64,000 nucleotides of DNA from NCBI GenBank assembly GCA_045863195.1, contig BTUI01000002.1, forward strand, positions 186,001 through 250,000, given 5' to 3'. The notes beneath the pieces were generated by a model, which did no database searches, had not been told where the DNA came from, and saw only the letters and a program-made list of their open reading frames with translations. The stretch comes from W-Chloroflexi-9 sp045863195 (GTDB taxonomy: Bacteria > Chloroflexota > Dehalococcoidia > UBA2979). A program made the position numbers and the translations under genes. Shown here one piece after another: positions 1 through 8,605 of the stretch (position 1 is its first letter; each line of letters opens with the position of its first letter).

Positions 1-469
1 CGATCTGTCCGCCCAGCGCCTCGCTCAGTGCGCCGTAGCGCGCCTCCATGTCCACGTTGATCGCGAGCAGCGCGTCCACGGCGGCAGTTGCTTCCTCGAC
101 CGTCGAGGCGGAGCAGACCGTGCCGAGGGCGGCGTTCGCCTGCGTGCGGTAGGACTCCGGGTCGGGCAGGGCATAGCTGATGCCGGCGGCCGTCAGGGCG
201 GCTTGCGCGGCCGGCTGCGTCTCGTTGAGCGCATCGATGACCGCGAAGATCTCGAGCGTGCGCCAGCGGGTGGTGGCACAGACCGCCTCCACGAGTTCCG
301 CCTGCGTCAGGAACTCGCGCGCCGTCTCCGGGATCGTGACACCGAGCGCACCCTGCGCCTCCGCGTTCCCGGGGCCGCGCCCGACGGCCCCCACGATGAT
401 CGCCCCGGCGAGCGCGACGGCCCCCAGACTCAGCACCCACCGGCGCGCGGCAGTTCTTCGACGGTCCAT
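1..469 (-). CDS. Exported protein of unknown function, cut by the window edge
   Basis: The 5' part of a minus-strand gene that runs off the left edge; about 156 codons are visible. The ATG at 469 is preceded by a clear Shine-Dalgarno (CCGGAGGACA). The N-terminus is basic (MDRRRTAARRW) and followed by a hydrophobic stretch at about residues 11-30 and a GNAEAQG region, which looks like a signal peptide or membrane anchor. The rest is mostly helical in character and rich in Ala, Glu and Thr, with two Cys in the visible part (about residues 64 and 119). I do not recognise the family. The C-terminus lies outside the window. Confidence 0.7.
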   Translation of the reverse strand, partial: MDRRRTAARRWVLSLGAVALAGAIIVGAVGRGPGNAEAQGALGVTIPETAREFLTQAELVEAVCATTRWRTLEIFAVIDALNETQPAAQAALTAAGISYALPDPESYRTQANAALGTVCSASTVEEATAAVDALLAINVDMEARYGALSEALGGQI

Positions 470-586
470 GTGTCCTCCGGACGGCACGTGGTGCCGGTAC
501 CGTTCCATGGTGTCGGAGTCCGACCTACTGTCCCACCGCCACGCGGCCCGGTCACTTCGGGACTATGGGCCGGAGCGCGGCTGCGG

Positions 587-592
587 CATACT
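587..592 (+). promoter_or_regulatory. -10 hexamer of a probable leaderless transcript
   Basis: CATACT ends exactly 6 nt before the ATG at 599, and no Shine-Dalgarno is visible. With a normal 6-7 nt spacing the transcript would start at or next to the A of the ATG. The same arrangement occurs before four other genes in the window. Confidence 0.45.
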
Positions 593-598
593 TCCAGC

Positions 599-1405
599 AT
601 GGCTACTGACACCCCACCTCCCATGTATCCGAGCCTCCGCGGCAAGCGTGCCGTGGTCCTCGGTGGGTCGCGCGGCATCGGGCGGGCGATCGCGCTGCGG
701 CTGGCGCGGGAGGGCACCCACGTCCTGGTGAACTACGCGCGCTCCGCAGAGGCTGCGGAGGAGACCGCGGCGGACTGCCGCTCCATGGGCGTGGAGGCGG
801 AGGCGGTGCAGGCCGACGTGGGCGTGCCCGAGGAACTCGACGCGGTCTTCGCCCGCGCTGCCGAATGGGGCGGCGTGGACATCCTCGTGAACAACGCCGC
901 CCGCGGACTGGAGCGGCCGCGCAACGCCTTTGAGCAGCGTTCCGGCCACCTGCACCGGACGATGGACGTGAACCTCTTCGGGCCGTGGCACGCCTCCCAG
1001 CTGGCCGTGCCGATGATGGAGGCACGCGGCGGCGGCAGCATCGTGAACCTGCTGTCGCCGGGGTCGCGCCACTGGATGCCGGACTACTCGGCGGTTGGCA
1101 TTACCAAGGCGGCGCTGGAGTCGCTGACGCTCTACCTGTCGGTCGAACTCGCGCCGCGCGGCATCCGCGTGAACGGCGTCTCCGCCGGCTGGGTGGAGGG
1201 GTCCGAGGGCGAGCATTCGTACCGCGCGGATGTGAGCGACCGGGTGCGCCCCCACGTTCCGGCCGGCCGCAACGTCCACCCGGAGGACATTGCCGCGGCG
1301 GTCGCATGGGTCGTTTCAGACGAGGCGTCGATGCTGGTGGGGCACACGCTGCACCTGGACGGTGGCTTCGGCCACGGCGCCTGGCGCGCCGTCCTCGGCA
1401 ACTGA
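599..1405 (+). CDS. FabL-like enoyl-ACP reductase / short-chain dehydrogenase
   Basis: A 268-residue classical SDR. The nucleotide-binding motif GGSRGIG is at about residues 22-28, followed by an NNA motif and a C-terminal LDGG. Instead of the usual Tyr-x3-Lys, the catalytic region reads DYSAVGITKAALESL, a Tyr-x6-Lys arrangement. That is the hallmark of enoyl-ACP reductase III (FabL), and the surrounding sequence (VNNAARGLERP, SVELAPRGIRVN) also resembles FabL. The family reduces trans-2-enoyl-ACP with NADPH in fatty acid elongation. Other Tyr-x6-Lys SDRs exist, so the substrate is inferred. The start at 599 is chosen because the SDR fold begins there. Confidence 0.72.
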   Translation: MATDTPPPMYPSLRGKRAVVLGGSRGIGRAIALRLAREGTHVLVNYARSAEAAEETAADCRSMGVEAEAVQADVGVPEELDAVFARAAEWGGVDILVNNAARGLERPRNAFEQRSGHLHRTMDVNLFGPWHASQLAVPMMEARGGGSIVNLLSPGSRHWMPDYSAVGITKAALESLTLYLSVELAPRGIRVNGVSAGWVEGSEGEHSYRADVSDRVRPHVPAGRNVHPEDIAAAVAWVVSDEASMLVGHTLHLDGGFGHGAWRAVLGN

Positions 1406-1524
1406 CGCCCTCAGGGGCGTGTCGTGTGGGTGTTACGCCCCGGCCCTGCCGCCGCGAGGCGGGCGGCAACAGTTGATGCGACGGCAGGACCGGGAACGCC
1501 TGGATCGATGGGTGGACGCGCCCC

Positions 1525-1992
1525 CTAGCGGAGCGTGACGCCGAGGACGCCGCCCGCGTCCGCGACGATGGTGGCTTCGACGGCCTCAGCCTCGACGGAT
1601 GCCTCCGTGCCCAGCCCGAGGTCGACCTGCAGGCCGGTGCCGGCGCTCGCGCTCGCCCCGGTGGTCGCGGCACCGGTGGTGTCACCCGCGACCTCGAGGA
1701 CGCCGAGCGTTGCGTTCACCTCGGTCAGCAGGGAGCCCTCGGCCCCGAGCGACACGGCGGTGTCCGAGGCGACTTCGGCCTCGGCGGCCACGCCGGCCGT
1801 CGAGCCGGAACCGCCGCCCAGCCGCAGCATTGAGCCGAGGTCGGCCTCGATGAGGATCGGCGCGGGCATCGCGCGGATCTCCTGCTGGAGCGTGGTGTTG
1901 CCGGCGAACATCGCGCTGGCGGCGACGCCAGAGGCGGCGGCCAGGGCGATCACCTTCTTGGAGGCTGCGAACGTGATGGCGGTAGTCAGCAT
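1525..1992 (-). CDS. Small Ala/Gly/Val-rich protein, possibly exported
   Basis: A 155-residue protein whose ATG at 1992 has a strong Shine-Dalgarno (GGGAGGAGACGCAC). Residues about 5-31 are hydrophobic (ITFAASKKVIALAAASGVAA) and could be a signal peptide or anchor. The remainder is low in complexity, dominated by Ala, Gly, Val, Glu and Thr, without Cys or Trp, and looks like repeated short beta-forming segments (for example VDLGLGTEASVEAEAVEATI). I do not recognise the family. An extracellular or surface role is only an inference from composition. Confidence 0.6.
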   Translation of the reverse strand: MLTTAITFAASKKVIALAAASGVAASAMFAGNTTLQQEIRAMPAPILIEADLGSMLRLGGGSGSTAGVAAEAEVASDTAVSLGAEGSLLTEVNATLGVLEVAGDTTGAATTGASASAGTGLQVDLGLGTEASVEAEAVEATIVADAGGVLGVTLR

Positions 1993-2078
1993 GTGCGTCT
2001 CCTCCCGACTGCACTGATTCCAACGGGAGGAGGCCGTACGGCGTTCGCCGTGCGGCACGGAGATTTCAGAAGGTTTCG

Positions 2079-2981
2079 CTAGCGGCCCCGGACCTCGGTG
2101 ATCGCGGCGTCCAGCGTGAGCGGACGCCGGTCGAGCGGGAAGCGGCGGGATGGATCGGCGCACACCTGGCGGTCGCGCAGCGTCTCCAGCAGCAGCCGCG
2201 TCTCCCGCCTCGGCAGCCGCGCGAGGCTCCACGCGATCTGCTCCCCGGCCCCCTCGCCCCAGCCGGGAAGCGGTACGTAGACCCGCCGCGCACCCGCCGC
2301 CCGGCCCCACGTCCGCACCACCTCGCCGAAGGTCGTGCGCGTGCTCCCGGCGATGTCGTACGACCGCTCCGAGAACTCCGGCGTGTCGATCGCGACCCGC
2401 AGCGCTTCCACGACATCCGAGAGGGCGACCGGTTCCACCTCCGTGCGCCGCCAGCGCCAGAGCGGCACGACCGGCGATCGGGCCACCACGCGACGCATCG
2501 ACTCGAAGAGTGTGCTGCCGCCGCCGACGATGAACGGCGCGCGCAGCACCGTCCAGCCGAGGCCGGACTGGCGCACCGCGAGTTCCGTGGCCCACCGTGC
2601 GACGAGGTGCTGCGAGGTCGCCTCCCCCTGCGCGGCGAGATGCCCGAGGTAGATCACCCGCTCCACGCCCGCCGCCCGTGCGGCGATCAGCGTGTTCTGC
2701 ACCGCCTCGAGGTCGTTCGCGACGACATCGCCGGGGCGGTCGAGCGTGTGGATGAGGTAGACGAGCGTGCGGACGCCGCGCATCGCGGTGTCCAGTCCGC
2801 GTCCGGTGACGGCGTCGCCGGTCACCGCCTCAATGTCTCGGTCGCGGAGGCGGAGGGCGTCGAACTCGCGGCGGACGAAGGCGCGGAGGGTGCGAGGTGC
2901 GCCGTCAGGGGCGGGGGTGCGTTCGAGCCCGGCGACCAACGCCGAGCCGACGCATCCCCCCGCCCCCGCGACGAGGATCAT
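2079..2981 (-). CDS. Atypical SDR / NAD(P)-binding NmrA-like protein
   Basis: A 300-residue protein opening directly with the Rossmann motif MILVAGAGGCVGSALVAGL (GxGxxG near residues 6-11). It belongs to the atypical SDR group related to complex I subunit NDUFA9-like and NmrA-like proteins, which bind NAD(P) and act as reductases or regulators. It lacks a clear Tyr-x3-Lys catalytic pair. It lies 9 nt downstream of ilvD on the same strand, so the two are probably co-transcribed. The substrate cannot be told from the sequence. Confidence 0.65.
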   Translation of the reverse strand: MILVAGAGGCVGSALVAGLERTPAPDGAPRTLRAFVRREFDALRLRDRDIEAVTGDAVTGRGLDTAMRGVRTLVYLIHTLDRPGDVVANDLEAVQNTLIAARAAGVERVIYLGHLAAQGEATSQHLVARWATELAVRQSGLGWTVLRAPFIVGGGSTLFESMRRVVARSPVVPLWRWRRTEVEPVALSDVVEALRVAIDTPEFSERSYDIAGSTRTTFGEVVRTWGRAAGARRVYVPLPGWGEGAGEQIAWSLARLPRRETRLLLETLRDRQVCADPSRRFPLDRRPLTLDAAITEVRGR

Positions 2982-2990
2982 CGGGCCGTC

Positions 2991-4664
2991 CTAGCGCGTG
3001 ATCGCGCCGCGGTCGGCCTGCGTGACGGTGCGGGCGTACTTCGCGAAGACGCCGTGCGTATAGCGCGGGGGCAGCGGCGTGCGGTTCGCCAGGCGTCGCG
3101 CGATCTCGTCCGCCGGCACGTCCACGTCCAGGCGGCGGTTCGGGATGTCGATGACGATCCGGTCGCCCTCCTGGACCGCGCCGATTGGGCCGCCCACGGC
3201 CGCCTCGGGCGCCACGTGCCCGGCCATCAGGCCGCGCGTCGCGCCGGAGAAGCGGCCGTCCGTGAGCAGCGCCACCGTCTCGCCGAGCCCGGCACCAACG
3301 AGGGCGGCGGTCACGCCGAGCATTTCGCGCATGCCGGGGCCGCCCACGGGGCCTTCGTTGCGGATCACCAGCACGTCGCCGGGGTTGATGCGGTGCTCCA
3401 GCACCGCCGCCATCGCCTCCGGCTCCGACTCGAAGACGCGCGCCGGGCCCTCGTGGTTGAGGCGCTCGTGGCCGGCGACCTTGATCACGGCGCCGTTCGG
3501 CGCGAGCGAGCCCTTCAGGATCACCAGGCCGCCGGTCGGCTTCAGCGCGCGCTCCACCGGCAGGATCACGTCCTGGCCGGGGGTTTCGACGGCACTGGCC
3601 GCTTCCTCCGCGATCGTCTTGCCGGTGACGGTCATGACGTCGCCGTGCAGTTTCCCGGCCTCCAGCAGCCGCTTCGCGAGCAGCGGCGTGCCGCCGGCGC
3701 GGTCCCAGTCCAGCGCCACGTAGCGGCCGCCCGGCCGCAGGTCACCGATGAGCGGCGTCTGGTCCGAGATGCGGTCGAAGTCGTCGATGTCGAGCTCCAC
3801 GCCCGCCTCCGCGGCGATCGCGAGCAGGTGCAGCACCACGTTGGTGGAGCCGCCGGTGGAGGCGGCGCAGATGATGCCGTTCTCCAGCGACTTCCGCGTG
3901 ATCAGGTCGCGCGGCAGCACCCCTCGGCGCAGCACGTCCATCACGAGCGCGCCGGCGCGCTCGCCGATGTCGTCCTTCACGGGGTCGGTCGCGCCGGGGG
4001 TGGCGGAGCCCATCGGCGAGAGGCCCATGAACTCCATCACCGTGGCCATGGTGTTGGCGGTGTACTGCGCGCCGCAGGCGCCGGCGCCGGGACAGGCGGC
4101 CGCCTCGAGGGCGGCGAGACGCTCGTCCGAGAGGTTGCCGGCGGAGTGCTGGCCCACGCCCTCGAACACGTCCTGGATCGTGACGTCCTTCCCCTCCCAC
4201 CGGCCGGGGGCGATGGAGCCGGAGTAGAGGACGATGCCGGGGATATTCAGGCGTGCCAGCGCCATGGCGCCGGCGGGGATCGTCTTGTCGCAGCCGACGA
4301 TGATCACGACCGCGTCGAACGAGTAGCCGATGCCGCAGAGTTCGATGGAGTCCGTGATGATCTCGCGGGAGATCAGGGAGGCCTTCATGCCCTCCGTGCC
4401 CATGGAGATGCCGTCCGAGATCGAGACGGTGTTCACCTCCATCGGCGTGCCGCCGGCGGCGCGGATCCCGGCCATGACGCGCTGGGCCAGCGCCCGCTGC
4501 GAGTAGTTGCACGGCATGGTGCCGATCCACTCGTGCGCGACCATCACCAGCGGCTTCTTGAGGTCCTCCGCCGTGTAGCCGACGGAGTGGAAGTAGGACC
4601 GGGCGGCGGCGCGCTCTGGCCCGTCCACCAGCGTGTGGCTCCGGTGTCGCGGGTCGAAGGCCAT
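2991..4664 (-). CDS. ilvD: Dihydroxy-acid dehydratase
   Basis: A full-length 557-residue IlvD. It converts 2,3-dihydroxy-3-methylbutanoate or -pentanoate to the 2-oxo acids in valine, leucine and isoleucine synthesis. Three Cys contexts expected for the Fe-S cluster are present: TMPCNYSQ, VGCDKTIPAGAM and PGAGACGAQYTANTM. The C-terminal FSGATRGLMAGHVAPEA motif is also intact. Upstream on the minus strand GGTACGAT supplies a plausible -10 (TACGAT), about 65 nt before the ATG, and GAGGAG serves as ribosome binding site. No leader peptide or T-box is apparent. An SDR-like gene follows after 9 nt. Confidence 0.97.
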   Translation of the reverse strand: MAFDPRHRSHTLVDGPERAAARSYFHSVGYTAEDLKKPLVMVAHEWIGTMPCNYSQRALAQRVMAGIRAAGGTPMEVNTVSISDGISMGTEGMKASLISREIITDSIELCGIGYSFDAVVIIVGCDKTIPAGAMALARLNIPGIVLYSGSIAPGRWEGKDVTIQDVFEGVGQHSAGNLSDERLAALEAAACPGAGACGAQYTANTMATVMEFMGLSPMGSATPGATDPVKDDIGERAGALVMDVLRRGVLPRDLITRKSLENGIICAASTGGSTNVVLHLLAIAAEAGVELDIDDFDRISDQTPLIGDLRPGGRYVALDWDRAGGTPLLAKRLLEAGKLHGDVMTVTGKTIAEEAASAVETPGQDVILPVERALKPTGGLVILKGSLAPNGAVIKVAGHERLNHEGPARVFESEPEAMAAVLEHRINPGDVLVIRNEGPVGGPGMREMLGVTAALVGAGLGETVALLTDGRFSGATRGLMAGHVAPEAAVGGPIGAVQEGDRIVIDIPNRRLDVDVPADEIARRLANRTPLPPRYTHGVFAKYARTVTQADRGAITR

Positions 4665-4774
4665 GGGGGAACTCCTCGCAGGGCGGCGCGGCCGAGGGCG
4701 GTCGCAGATGGGGTCGAACCCGCATCGTACCGCGCCCCCTGCGAGGGGTCAGCGAGCCAATCGACGATCCGCGG

Positions 4775-5143
4775 CTACGGGCAGAGGGCGCGCGAGAGGA
4801 CCGTCAGTGTCTCCGGGCGCAGGCGGTAGTAGGCCCAGGAGCCGCGGCGCTCGCGCTCCAGCAGGCCGGCGTCCTTCAGCACCTTGAGGTGGTGGCTGAT
4901 CGTCGGCTGCGAGAGGTCGAGCGCGCCGGTCAGGTCACACACGCACGCCTCATGGCCCGCGGAGGCGGCGACGATCGAGAGCAGTCGAACCCGCGCGGGG
5001 TCGGCGAGCGCCTTGAACACGCGCGCGGCCTGCGCCGCTTCGTCCTCGGACAGCGCGCCGCCGAGGAGCGGCGGGCAGCACGCCTCGGACGCCTCGGGGA
5101 TGGCGTCGAGCAGGGGGAGGGCGTGGGTGACGCTGGTGTCCAT
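4775..5143 (-). CDS. arsR: ArsR/SmtB-family metalloregulator
   Basis: A 122-residue winged-helix repressor. The metal-binding region reads ACVCDLTGALDLSQPTISHH, the variant of the classical ELCVCDL box that carries two Cys in the recognition-helix region and senses As(III) or Sb(III). An extra N-terminal Cys pair (EACCPPLL) is present. It is divergent from arsM, with operator-like palindromes between the two genes, so it probably represses both. A -10 hexamer TATCCT (5151-5156) ends 7 nt before the ATG, suggesting a leaderless transcript. Confidence 0.9.
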   Translation of the reverse strand: MDTSVTHALPLLDAIPEASEACCPPLLGGALSEDEAAQAARVFKALADPARVRLLSIVAASAGHEACVCDLTGALDLSQPTISHHLKVLKDAGLLERERRGSWAYYRLRPETLTVLSRALCP

Positions 5144-5150
5144 GCCCGAA

Positions 5151-5230
5151 AGGATACCACGGATTCGATGGCCATCGATATTGACAGATGTCGATGCACG
5201 GCTGATCCTCTACATCGATGGACATCAATG
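5151..5230. promoter_or_regulatory. arsR-arsM divergent promoter with ArsR-type operators
   Basis: The gap holds a perfect 14-bp palindrome, TCGATGGCCATCGA (5165-5178), overlapping the expected -35 of arsR. Further half-sites of the type ATCGATG occur at about 5188-5195 and in the imperfect palindrome CATCGATGGACATCAATG (5213-5230). On the plus strand TTGACA (5181-5186) and GATCCT (5204-5209) are 17 nt apart and form a good promoter for arsM between the two operators. ArsR binding is inferred from position and symmetry. Confidence 0.65.
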
Positions 5231-5272
5231 CCGCGTGCAGCCATGCTGCGCGCGCGAGGAAGGATCGGGACG

Positions 5273-6187
5273 ATGGCTGAGCAGATGGCCGCCCCGCAGG
5301 ACGCCCGCGAGGTGAAGCGCACCGTGGTGGACCACTACGGCGCGCGGGCGCGCCGCGCGATGGAGGTCGCCGGCGTCGGTGGCGCCGCGGCCGCAGACGC
5401 GGCCTGTTGTGGCGACGACTGCTGCGCGCCCGGCGCAACGTCCGAGGCGCCCTCGGCGGCCGCGGCGCAGCCGCTGGAGTTCGTGTCGCTGGCCAGCGCG
5501 ACCGATGCGGCGTGCTGCGGCGACGATTGTTGCTCGGCGGACAGCGTGGGGCGCGAGCTGACCGCCGCGCAGCGCTACTACGCCTCCGCGGACGTGGAGA
5601 CGCTGCCGGACAGCGTCACGCTCGCCTCGGCGGGGTGTGGCAACCCTCTGGCGGTGGCCGAACTGCGCGAGGGCGAGCGGGTGCTCGACCTCGGCTCCGG
5701 CGGCGGCATCGACTGCTTCCTCGCGGCGCGCCAGGTGGGCGCGGCCGGCGAGGTGTGGGGGCTGGACATGACGCCGGACATGGTGGCGCTGGCGCGGCAC
5801 AACGCCGGCGAACTGGGCCTCGGCAACGTCCGCTTCCGCCTCGGTGAGATTGAGGACATCCCGTTCGCGGACGGCCACTTCGACGTGATCATGTCGAACT
5901 GCGTGATCAACCTGTCGCCGGACAAGCCACGCGTCTTCGCGGAGGCGTTCCGTGTGCTGCGCCCCGGCGGCCGCTTCCGCGCCTCCGACATGGTGTGGAC
6001 GCGCCCGATCCCGGCGGACGTGGCGGCGAGCCGCGCTGAGTGGGCGGCGTGCGTCGCCGGCGCCCCGCAGGTGGAGGAGTACCTGGACGGGCTGCGCGCG
6101 GCCGGCTTCGTGCAGGTCGCCGCGGACTACACCGACAACGAGCAGGGCATCGTCTCCGCGTACATCACCGCCACGAAGCCGGAGTAG
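5273..6187 (+). CDS. arsM: Arsenite S-adenosylmethionine methyltransferase
   Basis: A 304-residue ArsM that methylates As(III) using SAM. The SAM motif VLDLGSGGGIDCFLA is at about 137-151. The three cysteines that bind arsenic in characterised ArsM proteins are recognisable: Cys122 in AGCGNP, Cys210 in SNCVINLS and Cys260 in AACVAGAP. The N-terminal extension holds two identical DAACCGDDCC segments (residues 42-51 and 78-87), a tandem duplication of a Cys-rich metal-binding motif. The ATG at 5273 is preferred because AGGAAGGA lies just upstream; an in-frame ATG at 5243 has no ribosome binding site. Confidence 0.92.
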   Translation: MAEQMAAPQDAREVKRTVVDHYGARARRAMEVAGVGGAAAADAACCGDDCCAPGATSEAPSAAAAQPLEFVSLASATDAACCGDDCCSADSVGRELTAAQRYYASADVETLPDSVTLASAGCGNPLAVAELREGERVLDLGSGGGIDCFLAARQVGAAGEVWGLDMTPDMVALARHNAGELGLGNVRFRLGEIEDIPFADGHFDVIMSNCVINLSPDKPRVFAEAFRVLRPGGRFRASDMVWTRPIPADVAASRAEWAACVAGAPQVEEYLDGLRAAGFVQVAADYTDNEQGIVSAYITATKPE

Positions 6188-6191
6188 CGCG

Positions 6192-7235
6192 ATGCAGTTC
6201 GGCCTGTTCATGGAGTGGGCGAACCGCGGCCGCCGTCCGTGGCGCGAGATGTTCGAAGAGGGCATCCGCGAGGCGGTGGCGGCGGAGGAGGCGGGCTTCG
6301 ACTTCATCCTGCTCGCGGAGCACCACTTCTCGAACTACAGCGAGGGTCCGGCCCCGCTGATCGCGGCGCTCGAGATTGCGCGGGCCACCTCGCGCATCCG
6401 CATCGGTACGGGCGTGGCGGTGCTGCCGGAGTGGCAGCCGCTGCGCCTGGCCGAGGAGATGGCGGTGGTGGACCAGTTGAGCGGCGGCCGCTTCATCGCG
6501 GGCATTGGGCGCGGCTTCGTCCCGTTCGAGCAGGAGCGGTTCGCCGTCCCCGCCGCGGACTCGCGCGCCGTCTTCGACGAGTCGCTCGAGGTGCTGCTGC
6601 AGGCGTGGACGGCGACCGACTTCACCTACGAGGGCCGGCACGTGCGCGTCCCGAAGCCGACCACGGTGGTGCCGCGCCCGCTGCAACAGCCGCACCCGCC
6701 GCTCTGGCTCGCCGGATCCAGCGCCGAGTCGTTCGCGCTGGCCGCGCGTCATCGGATGACGCCGATCATCTCCGCCGCCGGGGGACTCGCCTCGGTGGGC
6801 CGTCAGGTGGAGGCGTACCGCGCCGCACTCGCCGCACTCGCCGCGCACGGACGGGCGGACGAGGTCCCCGAGGTCGTCGCGCAGTGCTCCACGCTCGTGA
6901 CGGCGACTGACGAGGAGGCGAGCGCGGCGGTGGGGCCGGTGCGCTGGCAGCGCGCCGGTGCCGGGGCCCTGCTCTCCGAGTCGGTCGTCGGTGGGGTGAT
7001 CGATCCCACGGTGGACACGTCCCCACCGGACGAGGCGTTCCGGGAGGTGTTCTTCGCCGGAAGCCCGGAGAAGGTACGCGCGCAGTTCGCGGCGCTCGGT
7101 GCGCTCGGCGTGACGCACATCAGCGCGCCCATGGCGGTGGGTGGGATCGACCACGCACTGGTGATGCGCTCGATCCGGCTGATGGGCGCGGAGGTGATCC
7201 CGGCGTTGCGCGACCCCGCGCACGCGCGCCTGTAG
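6192..7235 (+). CDS. LLM-class flavin-dependent oxidoreductase
   Basis: A 347-residue luciferase-like monooxygenase. The family fold is evident from MQFGLFMEW at the N-terminus, AEEAGFDFILLAEHHF at about 31-46, RIRIGTGVAVLPEWQPLRLAEE and LSGGRFIAGIGRGFVPFE. These proteins use reduced FMN (or F420) to oxidise small organic substrates. The gene starts 5 nt after the arsM stop, so it is probably co-transcribed with arsM. A role in organoarsenical oxidation is possible from that context, but the substrate is unknown. Confidence 0.85.
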   Translation: MQFGLFMEWANRGRRPWREMFEEGIREAVAAEEAGFDFILLAEHHFSNYSEGPAPLIAALEIARATSRIRIGTGVAVLPEWQPLRLAEEMAVVDQLSGGRFIAGIGRGFVPFEQERFAVPAADSRAVFDESLEVLLQAWTATDFTYEGRHVRVPKPTTVVPRPLQQPHPPLWLAGSSAESFALAARHRMTPIISAAGGLASVGRQVEAYRAALAALAAHGRADEVPEVVAQCSTLVTATDEEASAAVGPVRWQRAGAGALLSESVVGGVIDPTVDTSPPDEAFREVFFAGSPEKVRAQFAALGALGVTHISAPMAVGGIDHALVMRSIRLMGAEVIPALRDPAHARL

Positions 7236-7278
7236 GCGATACTCGCGGCTCGGACGCCCCTCGGACAGGACGGCAGCC

Positions 7279-8505
7279 GTGGTGGACCGCGTCAGGCTCT
7301 GGTGGGCCGCGTTCCTGATGGGGATGGTGACCATCGGGGCGTACGGCGTTGCGTACTACTCGATCGGTGTCCTGATCCCGCAGATCAGTGACGAGACGGG
7401 CTGGGGCGCCGGGACGGTCGCCGCCGGCTTCTCGATCGGCGTCGTGGGGTCGGGCGCGGTGGCGCTGATCGGCGGGCGCTGGTTCGACCGGCGCGGATCG
7501 GCGCTGCTGCTGGCGCCGGCGCTGGCGGTCGGTGCGAGCGCCTTCCTCCTCGCGTCGTGGGCGACCGAGGCGTGGCAGTTCGTCGCGGCGTGGGCGGTCG
7601 GCGGCGCCGCCGTGGCGGGCGGGCTCTACTACAACGTCACGATGCCGGTGGTCTCGCGCCTCTACCCGGAACGACGGGCGGGCGCGCTCTCCGTGCTGAC
7701 ACTCCTCGGCGCGCTCGCGAGCCCGATCTTCTACCCGGTGGCGGGCGCGATGATCGAGGAGTGGGGGTGGCGCGGTGCGCTACGGGGCCTCGTCGTCCTG
7801 CTCGTGCTGTGTGCCGCGCCCGGTGCGCTGCTGGTGCGCGCGCCCGCGGCGGCCCGTCCGGCCGCCGGAACGAGGGGGACCGGGAGCGTGTGGTCGGCGC
7901 TGAGGATGCCGGCGGTGCATCGGCTGCTCCTCGTCTCCTCGCTCGCGGGGCTCGCCTCCTCGGCGCTGCTGCTGCACCAGGTGGCGGCGATGCAGGCGGC
8001 GGGTCTGACGCTGGCGGCGGCCTCCGGCTTTGCGGGGGCGCGCGGCGCGTTCCAGATCCCGGGTCGCCTCCTGATGACGCCGCTGGTGGCGCGCTTCGGT
8101 GTCCGGGGGAGCATTGCGCTCTGTTACGGCGGCGCGACGCTCGGCACGGCGATGTTGCTCGCGGCGATGGGCGGCGGGGCGACCTCGGCGCTGGCGCTCG
8201 GCTACGCGGCGCTCTGCGGCATGACGCTGGGGCTGCTGTCGCCGCTCAACGGGCTGTTCCAGGCGGAGGTCTACGGCGACGCGCGCCTGGGCACGCTCAC
8301 GGGGGTGTCCACGGTCATCGGGAGCCTGTCGCAGGCGGCGGGGGCGTGGGGGGCGGGCGTGGCGGTGGACCTGACGGGCTCGTACCGGACGCCGCTGACG
8401 CTCGTCATCCTGCTCCAGGCAGCCGCGCTCGGGGCGCTGTGGTGGCAGCGACGGGCGGCCGAGGTGGCTGGCAGCGCGGACGCCGGGGTGGATGGCGCAC
8501 CCTGA
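7279..8505 (+). CDS. MFS transporter
   Basis: A 408-residue major facilitator protein with about 12 hydrophobic segments and the typical loop motif GGRWFDRRG between helices 2 and 3. The GTG start at 7279 precedes a second GTG. It follows the flavin monooxygenase by 43 nt and could belong to the same transcription unit as arsM. The sequence resembles the oxalate/formate-type or general antiporter branch, but the substrate cannot be assigned. Efflux of an arsenic or monooxygenase product is speculation from context. Confidence 0.82.
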   Translation: MVDRVRLWWAAFLMGMVTIGAYGVAYYSIGVLIPQISDETGWGAGTVAAGFSIGVVGSGAVALIGGRWFDRRGSALLLAPALAVGASAFLLASWATEAWQFVAAWAVGGAAVAGGLYYNVTMPVVSRLYPERRAGALSVLTLLGALASPIFYPVAGAMIEEWGWRGALRGLVVLLVLCAAPGALLVRAPAAARPAAGTRGTGSVWSALRMPAVHRLLLVSSLAGLASSALLLHQVAAMQAAGLTLAAASGFAGARGAFQIPGRLLMTPLVARFGVRGSIALCYGGATLGTAMLLAAMGGGATSALALGYAALCGMTLGLLSPLNGLFQAEVYGDARLGTLTGVSTVIGSLSQAAGAWGAGVAVDLTGSYRTPLTLVILLQAAALGALWWQRRAAEVAGSADAGVDGAP

Positions 8506-8605
8506 TCTCCAAGCCTATGATGCGGCCGCAGGCCGCGGGAAGGTTGCGACCGCTCCGGCCCGGCGCTCCGCCGGGAGGACGATGAGGTAGAACGAAGGCG
8601 CGCCG

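Noticed and set aside
1405..1420. Terminator after the FabL-like gene
   Set aside because: The stem is only 6 bp, begins in the stop codon and has no U tract, so it is not convincing.
4665..4774. Riboswitch or attenuator upstream of ilvD
   Set aside because: The 110-nt region shows a likely -10 but no leader peptide, T-box or paired anti-terminator that I can identify.
2607..4829. A plus-strand frame of 740 codons open opposite ilvD
   Set aside because: It is the antisense shadow of ilvD, with biased composition and no domain.
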